From positions 2,367,001 through 2,431,000 of the forward strand of contig NZ_CP029254.1 of NCBI RefSeq assembly GCF_003122365.1: a stretch of 64,000 bases of DNA, read 5' to 3'. The notes under the pieces are model-generated. The model saw nothing but the letters and a program-made list of their open reading frames with translations. It did no database searches and was not told where the DNA came from. Positions 25,534 to 33,575 of the stretch are shown here, one piece after another; the first letter of the stretch is position 1, and each line of letters begins with the position of its first letter. The DNA comes from Streptomyces spongiicola (lineage in GTDB: Bacteria > Actinomycetota > Actinomycetes > Streptomycetales > Streptomycetaceae). Made by a program: the position numbers and the translations under genes.

Positions 25534-26892
25534 TCAGATCGCCACCATCACGTTGTCGGAGCTGCTGGTCCCGGCCCGGACGCTGACGATGCCGGCGGAA
25601 CCGTCGCCGTAGAACCGGCAGAACATGCCGGCCGGGCGGCCGCCGAACAGCAAGGGGCCCAGAACCGGGGCGACCTCGGCGTCGTGCGGCTCGTCGGAGC
25701 CGTCGGCGATCAGGGCGACCCGGCAGGTCTGCGGCTCCACGAAGTCCTGCACCACGCTGGTGCCGCCGCCGACGGCGTCGCCGACCGCGGACTCCCACCC
25801 TGCCTGGCCTACCTCGCGGCCGATCACCACCTGTCTGCCGCTCTCGCCCAGACCGGCCTTGAGCACCAGCAGGTGCCGGTTCCGCAGCACGAACGGGAGC
25901 AGGTCCACCGGCCGGCCCCCGCGGTCCGTCTTCCGCTCCGAGAGGATCCGCGTCCACGGCAGGTACCGGTCGACCAGGCCGCGTTCGGCCCCGGTCATCC
26001 AGGGCCGCCCCTCCGACAGCAGGCCCATGGTGAGCTTGCTGTGGAGGAAGGTCGACGTCTGGGTGCCCACCAGCAGGCAGCCGTTGTCCAGCGCCTCCTG
26101 GACCGGAGCGGTGTCCAGGCCCGCCTCGAGCCAGTCCGGGATGGTGAAGTTCCGCAGCCCGACCGGATAGCGCAGACGCGGAGCGCAGTCCCACGCCTCG
26201 TGCAGTTCCTCCGGCTCGAAGAACCGCGCGGTCAGGCCGTGGGCGTCGCAGTAGTCGGCCTCCATCTCGAAGTACCGCCGCTCCACGCCGGTCACCCGGG
26301 CGCTGCCGACGACGGCCACCCGCGGTGCCACCGCCAGCTCGGCGCCGAGCGACCGGAACATCTCGGCGCGCACGGCGAACGGGCCGGGCGAGCGGAAGGG
26401 GGTGCGGCCGTGCTCGTCGGCGTGGAGTCTGCGCCACACCGCCAGGCGGCAATGCGTCTCCACCACGCCGCCGAGCGCGCCGCTGACGTTGAACTCCAGG
26501 AACCGCGGCCCGTCCGGGCCGATGACCAGATCCGGGCGGACCACGCAGTCGGCGTACCGCTCCTCGACGAACGGGTCGCGCACCCACAGCCGGTTCTCGG
26601 TGGCGGGCATGCCGTAGGCCGCCAGCCGGGCGGAGGTGGTGGCTCCGGTCTCCAGTGCGGTGCGGCGCAGCAGTTCGACCAGGGCGGCACCTGCCCGGAA
26701 CACCTCGGCGTAGGAAGCACGCGGGACGGCCATCGGCGCCGCGGGGAGGAGCGGCTGGTACGGCCAGCCGGTGTCCCGGAGTTCGTGCCGCAGCAGCTGC
26801 CGGATCGTTTCCGCGGGTGCGGCGGGGCGCAACCGGTGGCGGCCGAACCACGGGTGCCCGTGGGCCGTTCCGAGGTCCTCATACACGTCCAT
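25534..26892 (-). CDS. Putative ATP-grasp ligase with permuted element order (ligase A)
   Basis: A 452-residue protein that I read as an ATP-grasp carboxylate-amine ligase. The acidic metal motif LEFN (132-135, in FLEFNVSGALGG) comes first, whereas the nucleotide lysine and glycine loop, LLVLKAGLGESGRQ (341-354), and the adenine-contact strand VVQDF (380-384) come at the C-terminus. This is the order seen in circularly permuted ATP-grasp enzymes such as glutathionylspermidine or eukaryotic glutathione synthetases. LPWTR (311-315) is shared with the second copy at 34983. It overlaps the upstream cyclodeaminase-like gene by 14 nt. It probably joins an amino acid or peptide to the cluster's product; substrates are unknown. 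Confidence 0.72.
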   Translation of the reverse strand: MDVYEDLGTAHGHPWFGRHRLRPAAPAETIRQLLRHELRDTGWPYQPLLPAAPMAVPRASYAEVFRAGAALVELLRRTALETGATTSARLAAYGMPATENRLWVRDPFVEERYADCVVRPDLVIGPDGPRFLEFNVSGALGGVVETHCRLAVWRRLHADEHGRTPFRSPGPFAVRAEMFRSLGAELAVAPRVAVVGSARVTGVERRYFEMEADYCDAHGLTARFFEPEELHEAWDCAPRLRYPVGLRNFTIPDWLEAGLDTAPVQEALDNGCLLVGTQTSTFLHSKLTMGLLSEGRPWMTGAERGLVDRYLPWTRILSERKTDRGGRPVDLLPFVLRNRHLLVLKAGLGESGRQVVIGREVGQAGWESAVGDAVGGGTSVVQDFVEPQTCRVALIADGSDEPHDAEVAPVLGPLLFGGRPAGMFCRFYGDGSAGIVSVRAGTSSSDNVMVAI

Positions 26893-27916
26893 CGATCGCT
26901 CCCTCCCCTGGTGGCGGGACGGCGGGCGGTTCGCCCGCTCCCTGCCCGGCGCCGCGGTGCAACTCGAACAGCGCCAGCGCGGCCGCGGTGTCCTCGACGG
27001 CCATGCCGACCGTGCGCAGCACCGAGGTGCGGCCCTCGGCGCCGTCCTCGGCGCCGTCCTCGCCGCTCACCAGCCGGCCCAGTTCGTGCAGGTCCCCGGT
27101 CCCGATCAGGCCGCCGGCCAGGGCGGCCCGGACCTCTCCCGCGCCGTCCAGCGCCGCGGCCCGGTCCTCGACGACGGTCATGGCGCCGGCCAGCAGGGCC
27201 GGGTCGAGTTCCACGGCGTCCGGGTGGGTGCCGCCGATCACGTTCACATGCGCCCCGGGGGCCACCCAGTCCGCCTCCACCACGGGTGTGCCGTCGGACG
27301 TCGAGGTGGCGGTGCAGACGAGCGGCGCGTCGGCGACGGCGTCCCTCGCGCTGCCGCAGACCACGGCGCGGATCGGGCGGGGTGCGGTGTCGCGGATCCA
27401 GTCGGCGAGCCTGTCGGCCCCGGCGCGGGTGCGCGAGTGGATCCGGACGGTGCGGATCGGGCGTACCGCGGCCGTCGCCCGGATCAGGGCGCGCGCCTGC
27501 ACCCCCGCGCCGATCACCGCCATGCTGTCGGTGTCGCCGGGGGTGCACCGGCGGGTGGCCAGTGCGGTGACCGCGCCGGTGCGGACGGCGGTGAGTTCGG
27601 CGCCGTCCAGCAGGGCGGTGATCCGCCCCGTCTCCAGGTCGGTGAGCGCGACGATGCCGTGGATCAGCGGCAGTCCGCGTGCCGGGTTGTCCGGGGTGAG
27701 CGTGGTGACCTTGACGCTGCCCACGCCGCGCCGCTCCCAGACGGCGGGGCTGACCAGGAGGACGCGCCGATCGCCGTGGTCGACGACGGTGCGGGCGGGG
27801 GACCTGGTCCGGCCGGCGGCCAGGTCGGCGAACATCTCGCCGAGCACGTCGATCACCCGGGTCATCCGCCGGGCGCCGGACATGTCTGCGGCGCCGACCA
27901 TCACCGGTGCGGTCAT
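26879..27916 (-). CDS. Ornithine cyclodeaminase/mu-crystallin family NAD(P)-dependent enzyme
   Basis: A 345-residue OCD-fold protein. VGSVKVTTLTPDN holds the substrate lysine region (Lys69), AVRTGAVTALATRRC the conserved Arg112, and AVIGAGVQARALI (GAGVQA at 136-141) the dinucleotide loop. Relatives include ornithine cyclodeaminase, alanine dehydrogenase, SbnB of staphyloferrin B biosynthesis and ketimine reductases. In this operon it may reduce or form a C=N bond on an amino-ketone or 2-oxo acid. Its ATG overlaps the stop of the CitE-like gene by 4 nt. The C-terminal ~25 residues are Gly/Pro-rich. Confidence 0.87.
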   Translation of the reverse strand: MTAPVMVGAADMSGARRMTRVIDVLGEMFADLAAGRTRSPARTVVDHGDRRVLLVSPAVWERRGVGSVKVTTLTPDNPARGLPLIHGIVALTDLETGRITALLDGAELTAVRTGAVTALATRRCTPGDTDSMAVIGAGVQARALIRATAAVRPIRTVRIHSRTRAGADRLADWIRDTAPRPIRAVVCGSARDAVADAPLVCTATSTSDGTPVVEADWVAPGAHVNVIGGTHPDAVELDPALLAGAMTVVEDRAAALDGAGEVRAALAGGLIGTGDLHELGRLVSGEDGAEDGAEGRTSVLRTVGMAVEDTAAALALFELHRGAGQGAGEPPAVPPPGEGAIDGRV

Positions 27917-28782
27917 GCGGTGCCGCCGTCGCCGCCGAACCGGTCGGTCCAGGCCTCCCCGCGCGCCAGTGTGGTGCGGGCCAGCCGGGCGAACGGCGGG
28001 CCGACCATGTTGCCGTCCAGGACGGCTATCCCTCCGTCGGCCGCGGTGACGGCCTCCGTGACCCGGCGGGCCCGGCCCAGTTCGCCGGGCCCGGGCCGCA
28101 GGATGCGGTTGATCACGTCGAGTTCGCCCGGGTGCACCGTCGCCTTGCCGTGGAAGCCGAGTGCCCGCACCCGGGCCGTCTCCTCGGCGAGGGCGTCCGG
28201 CTCGGCGAGCCGGAAGTTGGCGGTGTCGACGCAGGCGGTGCCGTACCGGGCGCAGGCCATCGCCATCGCCTGCCGGGCGGCCAGCATGGCCTCCCAGGTG
28301 ATCTCGACACCCATGGTGGCGGCGAGGTCGGCCGAGCCGAGCACCAGTCCGTCGGCGGCGCGTGCGACGGCATCGATGCCGGTGACCGCCTCGACCGTCT
28401 CCACCGTCACATAGATCTCCGGGTACGCGTCCGCCGACGCCAGGATCCGGCGCAGCAGGTCGACCTCGGCGGCCGAGGTCACCATCGTCATCACGACGAT
28501 GCCGGGCCGCACCGGGCTGTCGGTCAGCATCAGCACGTCGTGCACGGCCGCGAGGCTGCCGAGTTCGTTGACGCGTACGGCGACGTTCGCCGGGCGCGCC
28601 GACTTCTCCAGCGCGGCCCGGCAGACCGCGCGGGCGGCCGGCTTGTCCGCGGGCGGCACGGAGTCCTCGAGGTCGACGAGGTGGACGTCCGCGTCGTACG
28701 ACCAGGCCTTCACCACGCGTTCCAGCGAGAGCGCGGGCGTGTACAGGATGCTGCGCGGGATCGCCCGCGCCACGCCGGTCAC
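27913..28782 (-). CDS. CitE/HpcH-type CoA-ester lyase (aldolase)
   Basis: A 289-residue TIM-barrel lyase of the citrate lyase beta/malyl-CoA lyase family. HLVDLEDSVPPADKPAAR, the Arg in VAVRVNELGS (Arg70), VTVETVEAVTGI with metal ligand Glu128, and LVLGSADLAATMGV with metal ligand Asp152 are all present. These enzymes join or cleave an acyl-CoA and a 2-oxo acid. In ketomemicin biosynthesis a homologous aldolase condenses a 2-oxo acid with a CoA ester, and I propose an analogous forward reaction here. GTG 28782 overlaps the upstream stop (GTGA). Confidence 0.88.
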   Translation of the reverse strand: MTGVARAIPRSILYTPALSLERVVKAWSYDADVHLVDLEDSVPPADKPAARAVCRAALEKSARPANVAVRVNELGSLAAVHDVLMLTDSPVRPGIVVMTMVTSAAEVDLLRRILASADAYPEIYVTVETVEAVTGIDAVARAADGLVLGSADLAATMGVEITWEAMLAARQAMAMACARYGTACVDTANFRLAEPDALAEETARVRALGFHGKATVHPGELDVINRILRPGPGELGRARRVTEAVTAADGGIAVLDGNMVGPPFARLARTTLARGEAWTDRFGGDGGTA

Positions 28783-30032
28783 CGGGACGCCGGTTCGGGC
28801 TGCGGGGCCGCGGGACGCGCCCCGGCCTCGACCAGTGCGGAGCAGAGCCGCGTGATCTGCTCCTCGGTCTGGCCGGCGCGCAGCATCACCCGGAGCCCGG
28901 CGGTGCCGCGGGCGACGATCGGGAAGAACACCGGCGAGGTGTAGAACCCGGCCGCGAAGACCCGCCTGGCGGCGTCGACGACCGTCTCGTCGCTCATCGG
29001 CACCACCCGGATCGGGTAGCTGCCGCCGGACTGGGCGGTCGCGACCAGCGAGTCGAACAGGGCTATGCGGGAACGCAGGCGGTCCTGCAGCCGGGTGAGC
29101 TCGTCGGTGCGGTGGATCTCGGCCGAGGCGAGCGCCGCGCCGACCGCGGCGGCGTTCATCTTCTGCGAGTAGCCCAGCGGGCCGGCGAACCGTTCGATGA
29201 GCCGGCGGGTGTCCTGGGCGTACCCGTCGAGCAGGATCGCCGTGCCGCCGGCGCCGAAGCCCTTGCTGAGGGTCGCCACGGTGATGGTGCGCTCGTCCAG
29301 CACCGGGGAGTGCGAGCGGACGTAGCCGATGCCGCGTTCGCCGTACGCGGACAGCGAGTGGGAGTCGTCGTAGTAGACCAGCAGGTCGTACCTCTCCTGG
29401 AGTTCGGCCAGTTCGTCCACGGGCGCGTAGCCGCCGAGGCTGTCCGAGCCGTCCACCACGTAGCACACGCGCTCGTAGCTGCGGCACATGTCCTTGAGGA
29501 AGTCAAGGTCGTGGTGGCGGCAGGTCACCACCTCGGTCTCGTCGGCGCAGCTCGGTTTGGCGTTGGCCATCGAGACATGGGCGTTCTTGTCGAAGACCAT
29601 CAGCGGCCGGGTGCCGTTGCCGAGGTGGCCGGAGGCGACCAGCGGCAGCAGCCCGGTGCTGGCCGCCGCGGTGGAGACGGCGCTGATCACCATGGCTCCG
29701 AACAGCTCGCCGAGCGAGTCCTCCAGCTCCAGCAGTACCGGCGTCTGGACGCGGGTGCGCGGGATGCAGTGGTCCAGCACGCCGAAGCGGCGCAGCGAGG
29801 CGACCGCGCCGTCGATGACCCCGGGGTGGGTGTCGAGGTCGAGGTAGGAGCAGACGGTGAAGTTGACGAACTCGTGCCCGTCGGACATGTGGAACACGCC
29901 GTCGTCGAGGTCGCCGACGATGCCGGCGACGCCGTGTTCGTAGGACATGTTCCAGAAGGCGTTGCCGATCCCGATGAGCCTGTCGTTGTCGCGGTACCGG
30001 TGGGTGGGGGTGATGGACTTGCGCTCGCTCAT
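28779..30032 (-). CDS. Alpha-oxoamine synthase (PLP-dependent Claisen-type aminoacyl transferase)
   Basis: A 417-residue fold-type I PLP enzyme related to 8-amino-7-oxononanoate synthase and glycine C-acetyltransferase. The PLP lysine is Lys257 in TLSKGFGAGG, the ring-stacking and Asp region is YYDDSHSLSAYGERG (222-232), and FVNFTVCSYLDLDTHP matches the family's N-terminal substrate motif. Such enzymes decarboxylatively join an amino acid to an acyl-CoA to give an alpha-amino ketone. Its ATG overlaps the preceding stop (TGATG). This is the expected carbon-carbon bond-forming step of the cluster. Confidence 0.9.
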   Translation of the reverse strand: MSERKSITPTHRYRDNDRLIGIGNAFWNMSYEHGVAGIVGDLDDGVFHMSDGHEFVNFTVCSYLDLDTHPGVIDGAVASLRRFGVLDHCIPRTRVQTPVLLELEDSLGELFGAMVISAVSTAAASTGLLPLVASGHLGNGTRPLMVFDKNAHVSMANAKPSCADETEVVTCRHHDLDFLKDMCRSYERVCYVVDGSDSLGGYAPVDELAELQERYDLLVYYDDSHSLSAYGERGIGYVRSHSPVLDERTITVATLSKGFGAGGTAILLDGYAQDTRRLIERFAGPLGYSQKMNAAAVGAALASAEIHRTDELTRLQDRLRSRIALFDSLVATAQSGGSYPIRVVPMSDETVVDAARRVFAAGFYTSPVFFPIVARGTAGLRVMLRAGQTEEQITRLCSALVEAGARPAAPQPEPASR

Positions 30033-30898
30033 CAGGAGTTCACCTCGGTGGGCTGGTAGCTGTAGACGCCCTTGAGCCTCCGGTAGGCGTACGTGTAGAG
30101 CGCGACGCCGAGCACGTGCGGCCGGTGGAGGATCTTCTTGGACTTGAGCCAGAAGTTGACGTTGATGTTGATGTCGTCCAGCGACTCGGCCTGGTGCCAC
30201 CAGCCGAGCGGCAGGTAGAGCATGTGGCCCGGTTCGAGGACGAAGTCACGGCGCTGGGCGAGCCTGGCGGCCAGCCTCGGGTAGCGCTCCAGGTCGACGT
30301 CGTCGAGGTCGACGACCCGGGACTTGTCGCCGAACCCGCGCAGTACCGACCTCGGGTAGTAGGCCCGCACGCCGGGCGGGGCGACGATGAACCGCTTGCG
30401 GCCCTCCAGTGCGATGTTGAAGTTCTCGAACTCGTCGAAGTGGTTCTTGGTGAACACCCCGCGGTGGCTGATCCACAGGTTGGCCGCGTAGAGGGAGTTT
30501 CCGTAGCCGAAGAGTTCCTCCGCGTCGAAGCCGATGACGGCGTTCACGTCGGCCGGGCTGCTGCGGATGTTGGACACCACCCGGTGCCAGGTGTCCGCGC
30601 TGCCCAGGTGCCGCCCGTCGGCGAAGAACTCGCGGAGCCTGATGTCCCGCGTCTCCCACCGCCCCGGGTGGTTCTTGTCGCCCGGCTCGGTGAACAGGGT
30701 GACGGTCATCTCGGCCAGGCGCGCCACCACCTCGTCCCTGCCGAGCCCCTGCACACTGCTCGGCAGCTTGATCACCACGGGCCGGTCGGCCTTGTACAGC
30801 CCCCGGGGGCCGACGGCCGTGAAAGCGTCGAAGGACATGCGGGTGACCTCCACACCCTCCGTCCCCCTCGACTCGGGCACAGCGTCCGGAACTGCCAT
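30032..30898 (-). CDS. Cupin-8/JmjC-like Fe(II)/2-oxoglutarate oxygenase
   Basis: A 288-residue protein with the double-stranded beta-helix of JmjC-type hydroxylases. The facial triad is His153 and Asp155 in KNHFDEFENF and His235 in LPLGWWHQAES; Lys168 in EGRKRF would bind 2-oxoglutarate. Flanking LWISHRGVFT and APPGVRAYYPRS fit cupin-8 proteins. It probably hydroxylates an amino acid or the assembled product. GGGGAGG lies 7-13 nt upstream of the ATG. It follows the aldolase gene after 42 nt. Confidence 0.87.
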   Translation of the reverse strand: MAVPDAVPESRGTEGVEVTRMSFDAFTAVGPRGLYKADRPVVIKLPSSVQGLGRDEVVARLAEMTVTLFTEPGDKNHPGRWETRDIRLREFFADGRHLGSADTWHRVVSNIRSSPADVNAVIGFDAEELFGYGNSLYAANLWISHRGVFTKNHFDEFENFNIALEGRKRFIVAPPGVRAYYPRSVLRGFGDKSRVVDLDDVDLERYPRLAARLAQRRDFVLEPGHMLYLPLGWWHQAESLDDININVNFWLKSKKILHRPHVLGVALYTYAYRRLKGVYSYQPTEVNS

Positions 30899-30940
30899 GT
30901 CGGGTGTCCTCCCCTTCGTCGAAAATCCGGGTCGCCGCCG

Positions 30941-31954
30941 TCAGCCGTCGGTCCCGCGGCCGCTCAGCTCCGCCACCACGTCCACGATCAGGTCCTCCTG
31001 TCCGGCGACGGCCTGCCGCCGGCCGAGTTCGAAGAAGACGTCGCGCGGGTCCACCCCGGCGGCCGCGGAGAGTTCGACGACCCGGTGCTTGAATCCGGAG
31101 AACACCCCCGCCAGGCCGCTGACGATGCTCATCGAGGCGGTCACCGGGGGTGCGGGCATGAGTTCGCGCTCGGCGAGGTCGGCGGCGTCCAGCAGCGCGT
31201 ACAGGTCGATGCCGGTGGTGAACCCGCTCCGCTCCAGCACCGGGACCAGAACCTCGAGCTGGGTGTTGCCCGCCCCGGCGCCGAAGCCGCGGGCGCAGCC
31301 GTCGACGATCAGGGCGCCGGCTTCGGCCGCGGCCACCGAATTGGCGACGGCCATACCGAGGTTGTTGTGCCCGTGGAAGATCACCGGGGTGGTGTCGACC
31401 GCCTCGGCGATCGCGCCGATCCGCGCGGTGACGTCCGAGGGCAGGAAGTGGCCCGCGGAGTCCATGATCCCCACGGCCTGCGCGCCGTACCCGACGGCGC
31501 GCGCGGCCTGCTCGGCCAGTGCGCCCGGGGTGGCCATATGACTCATCATCAGTACGCAGTGGGCCTCCGCCCCGGCGTCCCGCAGAAAGCCCAGATGGCG
31601 TTCGGCCAGCGAGGTCTCCGTGGCGTGCACGCCGACGCGGAAGACGTCGACCCCGTGGGCGATGGCCCGCCGCAGGTCCTCGGAGGTACCCCAGCCGGGC
31701 AGCATGAAGGTACCCATGCGGCTGTTGCGCAGCGCGTCCCGGACGGTCGACAGCATCTCGTCGTCCCCCGCCGCGGCCTGCCCGACCTGAAGCGACGAGG
31801 CACCCAGGCCGTTTCCGTGGCCGACCTCCACCACCGGGATCCGCGCCGCGTCCGCCGCTTCGGCGTAGCGGCGCAGCGCGGTCAGCCCGAGCTGGTGCCG
31901 GACCGCGTGCTGGCCGTCCCGCAACGTGGGGTCGTGGATCACCACCCGGGTCAT
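30941..31954 (-). CDS. 4-hydroxy-2-oxovalerate aldolase (DmpG/BphI-like)
   Basis: A 337-residue class II pyruvate aldolase. [12 protein letters not shown] carries the catalytic Arg12, Asp13 and His16, MMSHMATP is a family signature, and [14 protein letters not shown] supplies the two metal histidines. The C-terminal helical domain that contacts the dehydrogenase partner is present. In catabolism it yields pyruvate and acetaldehyde, but this family also runs forward, adding pyruvate to aldehydes to give 4-hydroxy-2-oxo acids. It overlaps the dehydrogenase gene by 4 nt (ATGA). No meta-cleavage pathway genes are nearby. Confidence 0.92.
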   Translation of the reverse strand: MTRVVIHDPTLRDGQHAVRHQLGLTALRRYAEAADAARIPVVEVGHGNGLGASSLQVGQAAAGDDEMLSTVRDALRNSRMGTFMLPGWGTSEDLRRAIAHGVDVFRVGVHATETSLAERHLGFLRDAGAEAHCVLMMSHMATPGALAEQAARAVGYGAQAVGIMDSAGHFLPSDVTARIGAIAEAVDTTPVIFHGHNNLGMAVANSVAAAEAGALIVDGCARGFGAGAGNTQLEVLVPVLERSGFTTGIDLYALLDAADLAERELMPAPPVTASMSIVSGLAGVFSGFKHRVVELSAAAGVDPRDVFFELGRRQAVAGQEDLIVDVVAELSGRGTDG

Positions 31955-32880
31955 GAGGCCACCCCTGTCCGGGACATGCGGTCCGGCCGGGCCGCGTACT
32001 GCTCGGCGACCAGGACGGCGGCGGAGTTGATGATGTCGAGGTTGCCCGCGTACGGCGGCAGGACGTCGCTGTGCGCCATGACCTGGAGGGTGATCGTCAC
32101 CCGGTCGCCGACCGCGGTGCAGGCGGTGACCTCGTAGCCGGGGGCGAAGCAGCGCACCTCCTCGGCCGCCCGGTCGGCCACCGCGCGCACCTGAACCGGG
32201 TCGGCGCCGGCCATGCGGGCGTGGACGGCCGTACGGAAGGTCGCCGGCGGCACCGCCGGGCTGATGTTGAGGATCGCCTTGACGTCGCTCACGCCGGAGA
32301 ACGCGGTCAGGGCGTGACCGGTGGTCGCCACGTACTCGTCGAGGTTCATCCTGGTCGCCCGGCCCGCGACGTCGCTGGCCACCGTCGAGACGACCTCGAG
32401 GTACGTCACCGGGAAGCGGGCCGCGAGCGCGTGCGCCACCGGGACGGAGGCCTGACCGCCGCAGCTGATCAGGTTGACGTTGCGTCCGGTCGCCGCCGAC
32501 ACCCCGGTCACCGTGGGCGCCACCATCCGCCCGATCCTGCTGGGCGTCAGGTCGATCACCAGTGTTCCGAGCGGCTCCAGCAGCGGCCAGTGGTCCCGGT
32601 GGGACGCGGCGCTGGTGGCGTCGAAGACGACGTCGAACGGGCGGGGCGCAGCGAGTAGGGCCTCGATGCCGGCGGCCGAGGTGGCGTAGCCGAGGCTCTC
32701 CGCGTACCGCAGGCCCGCCGACTCCGGACTGCGCCCGGCGACCAGCCGGCAGTCCAGGGCGGGTGACCGGTCGATCTTGCTGACCAGATCACGGCCGATG
32801 GCCCCCGTGCCGATGACGGCGACCGTCACCGGTTCGGCGACATCCGCCCGTGCTGCCGTCGGACCCGCCCCGGGACTCAC
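31951..32880 (-). CDS. Acylating acetaldehyde dehydrogenase (DmpF/BphJ-like)
   Basis: A 309-residue CoA-acylating aldehyde dehydrogenase. [13 protein letters not shown] is the NAD-binding loop (GTGAIG 24-29) and [12 protein letters not shown] holds the catalytic Cys140; [21 protein letters not shown] and the C-terminal [10 protein letters not shown] are typical. It interconverts acyl-CoA and aldehyde, channelling the aldehyde to the aldolase. GTG 32880 gives the usual family length; a GTG at 32829 is an alternative. It is the first gene of the long minus-strand operon and is divergent from the exporter. Confidence 0.91.
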   Translation of the reverse strand: MSPGAGPTAARADVAEPVTVAVIGTGAIGRDLVSKIDRSPALDCRLVAGRSPESAGLRYAESLGYATSAAGIEALLAAPRPFDVVFDATSAASHRDHWPLLEPLGTLVIDLTPSRIGRMVAPTVTGVSAATGRNVNLISCGGQASVPVAHALAARFPVTYLEVVSTVASDVAGRATRMNLDEYVATTGHALTAFSGVSDVKAILNISPAVPPATFRTAVHARMAGADPVQVRAVADRAAEEVRCFAPGYEVTACTAVGDRVTITLQVMAHSDVLPPYAGNLDIINSAAVLVAEQYAARPDRMSRTGVAS

Positions 32881-33575
32881 CGTATGCCCCGGTGGGGCGT
32901 GCGGCGGCAGACCGGCCGACGACTCGCAAGGCGGCGGCGGGTGCCGGGCGCGTGTCTGGCCGCATCCGGTTCGCTGGTTCCCCTGAACACCATGGACGTT
33001 GTCCTCACCTTCGATGTGCACGCGGCTCTCCGTGGCAGCCCTGGCGGCGGGCACCCAGGAGCCTCCCCCGGCGGTCCGTTCCACACCGTGTGACGACGCG
33101 TGGTCTCGCGACCCGGGGGACGAGGAGGCCAGGACCGCTCGGCCGCGGGCCGTCGCGGTCGGCCCCGGGCACGGGTCAGGAGTCCTGAACACGGTGTGGG
33201 CACTTGCCCCCTTGACGGCATGCCCTCCCGTGCATGCCCGCTGCCGGCCCCCGGCTCAGCGCCCGGCGGCGGTGAACATACCAGAAGAACGCGGGACACA
33301 ACCCCCTTCAGGCGCAAGGGAATTGATCACCCCGGGCAGTGCCGGGCGGGTTCCCCCGGCCTCCCGGACGGCGGGTTCGCCCCTTCCCCGCCGCGGGGCG
33401 CGGCATCCGCCGGGGACGGTGGACGGCGAATCCGATCTTGCCCTCGACGCCGTCGCGGACGCCGACTATTCTCGGCAGCTCCGCGCGCCGACCGCCGGGC
33501 TCTCGGCGAGCGACGACGGGGCGGCGCATCCGAGGGGGAGACGATGGACTGCCGGCTGCGCTGCCACAAGGTGTC
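32881..33575. promoter_or_regulatory. Divergent regulatory region of the biosynthetic cluster
   Basis: Nearly 700 bp without a convincing gene separate the two cluster arms. CCACACCGTGTG (33081-33092, with inner palindrome CACAC-C-GTGTG) and ACACGGTGTGG (33189-33199) are inverted copies of one 11-bp element, 108 bp apart. The second directly follows the palindrome TCAGGA-G-TCCTGA (33176-33188). A plausible plus-strand promoter lies at 33444-33472. On the minus strand TATGTT near 33275 could be a -10 for the operon. No dedicated regulator gene lies in the cluster. Confidence 0.5.
33444..33472 (+). promoter_or_regulatory. Putative promoter for the exporter/ligase B arm
   Basis: TCGACG (33444-33449) and TATTCT (33467-33472) are spaced by exactly 17 nt, about 100 bp upstream of the MFS start. 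The same TCGACG-17-TAnTCT pattern occurs before the helicase gene at 42100. This supports but does not prove a primary-sigma promoter. Confidence 0.45.

Noticed and set aside
30941..32880. Aromatic meta-cleavage catabolic operon.
   Set aside because: No ring-cleavage dioxygenase, hydrolase or oxopentenoate hydratase accompanies the aldolase and dehydrogenase.
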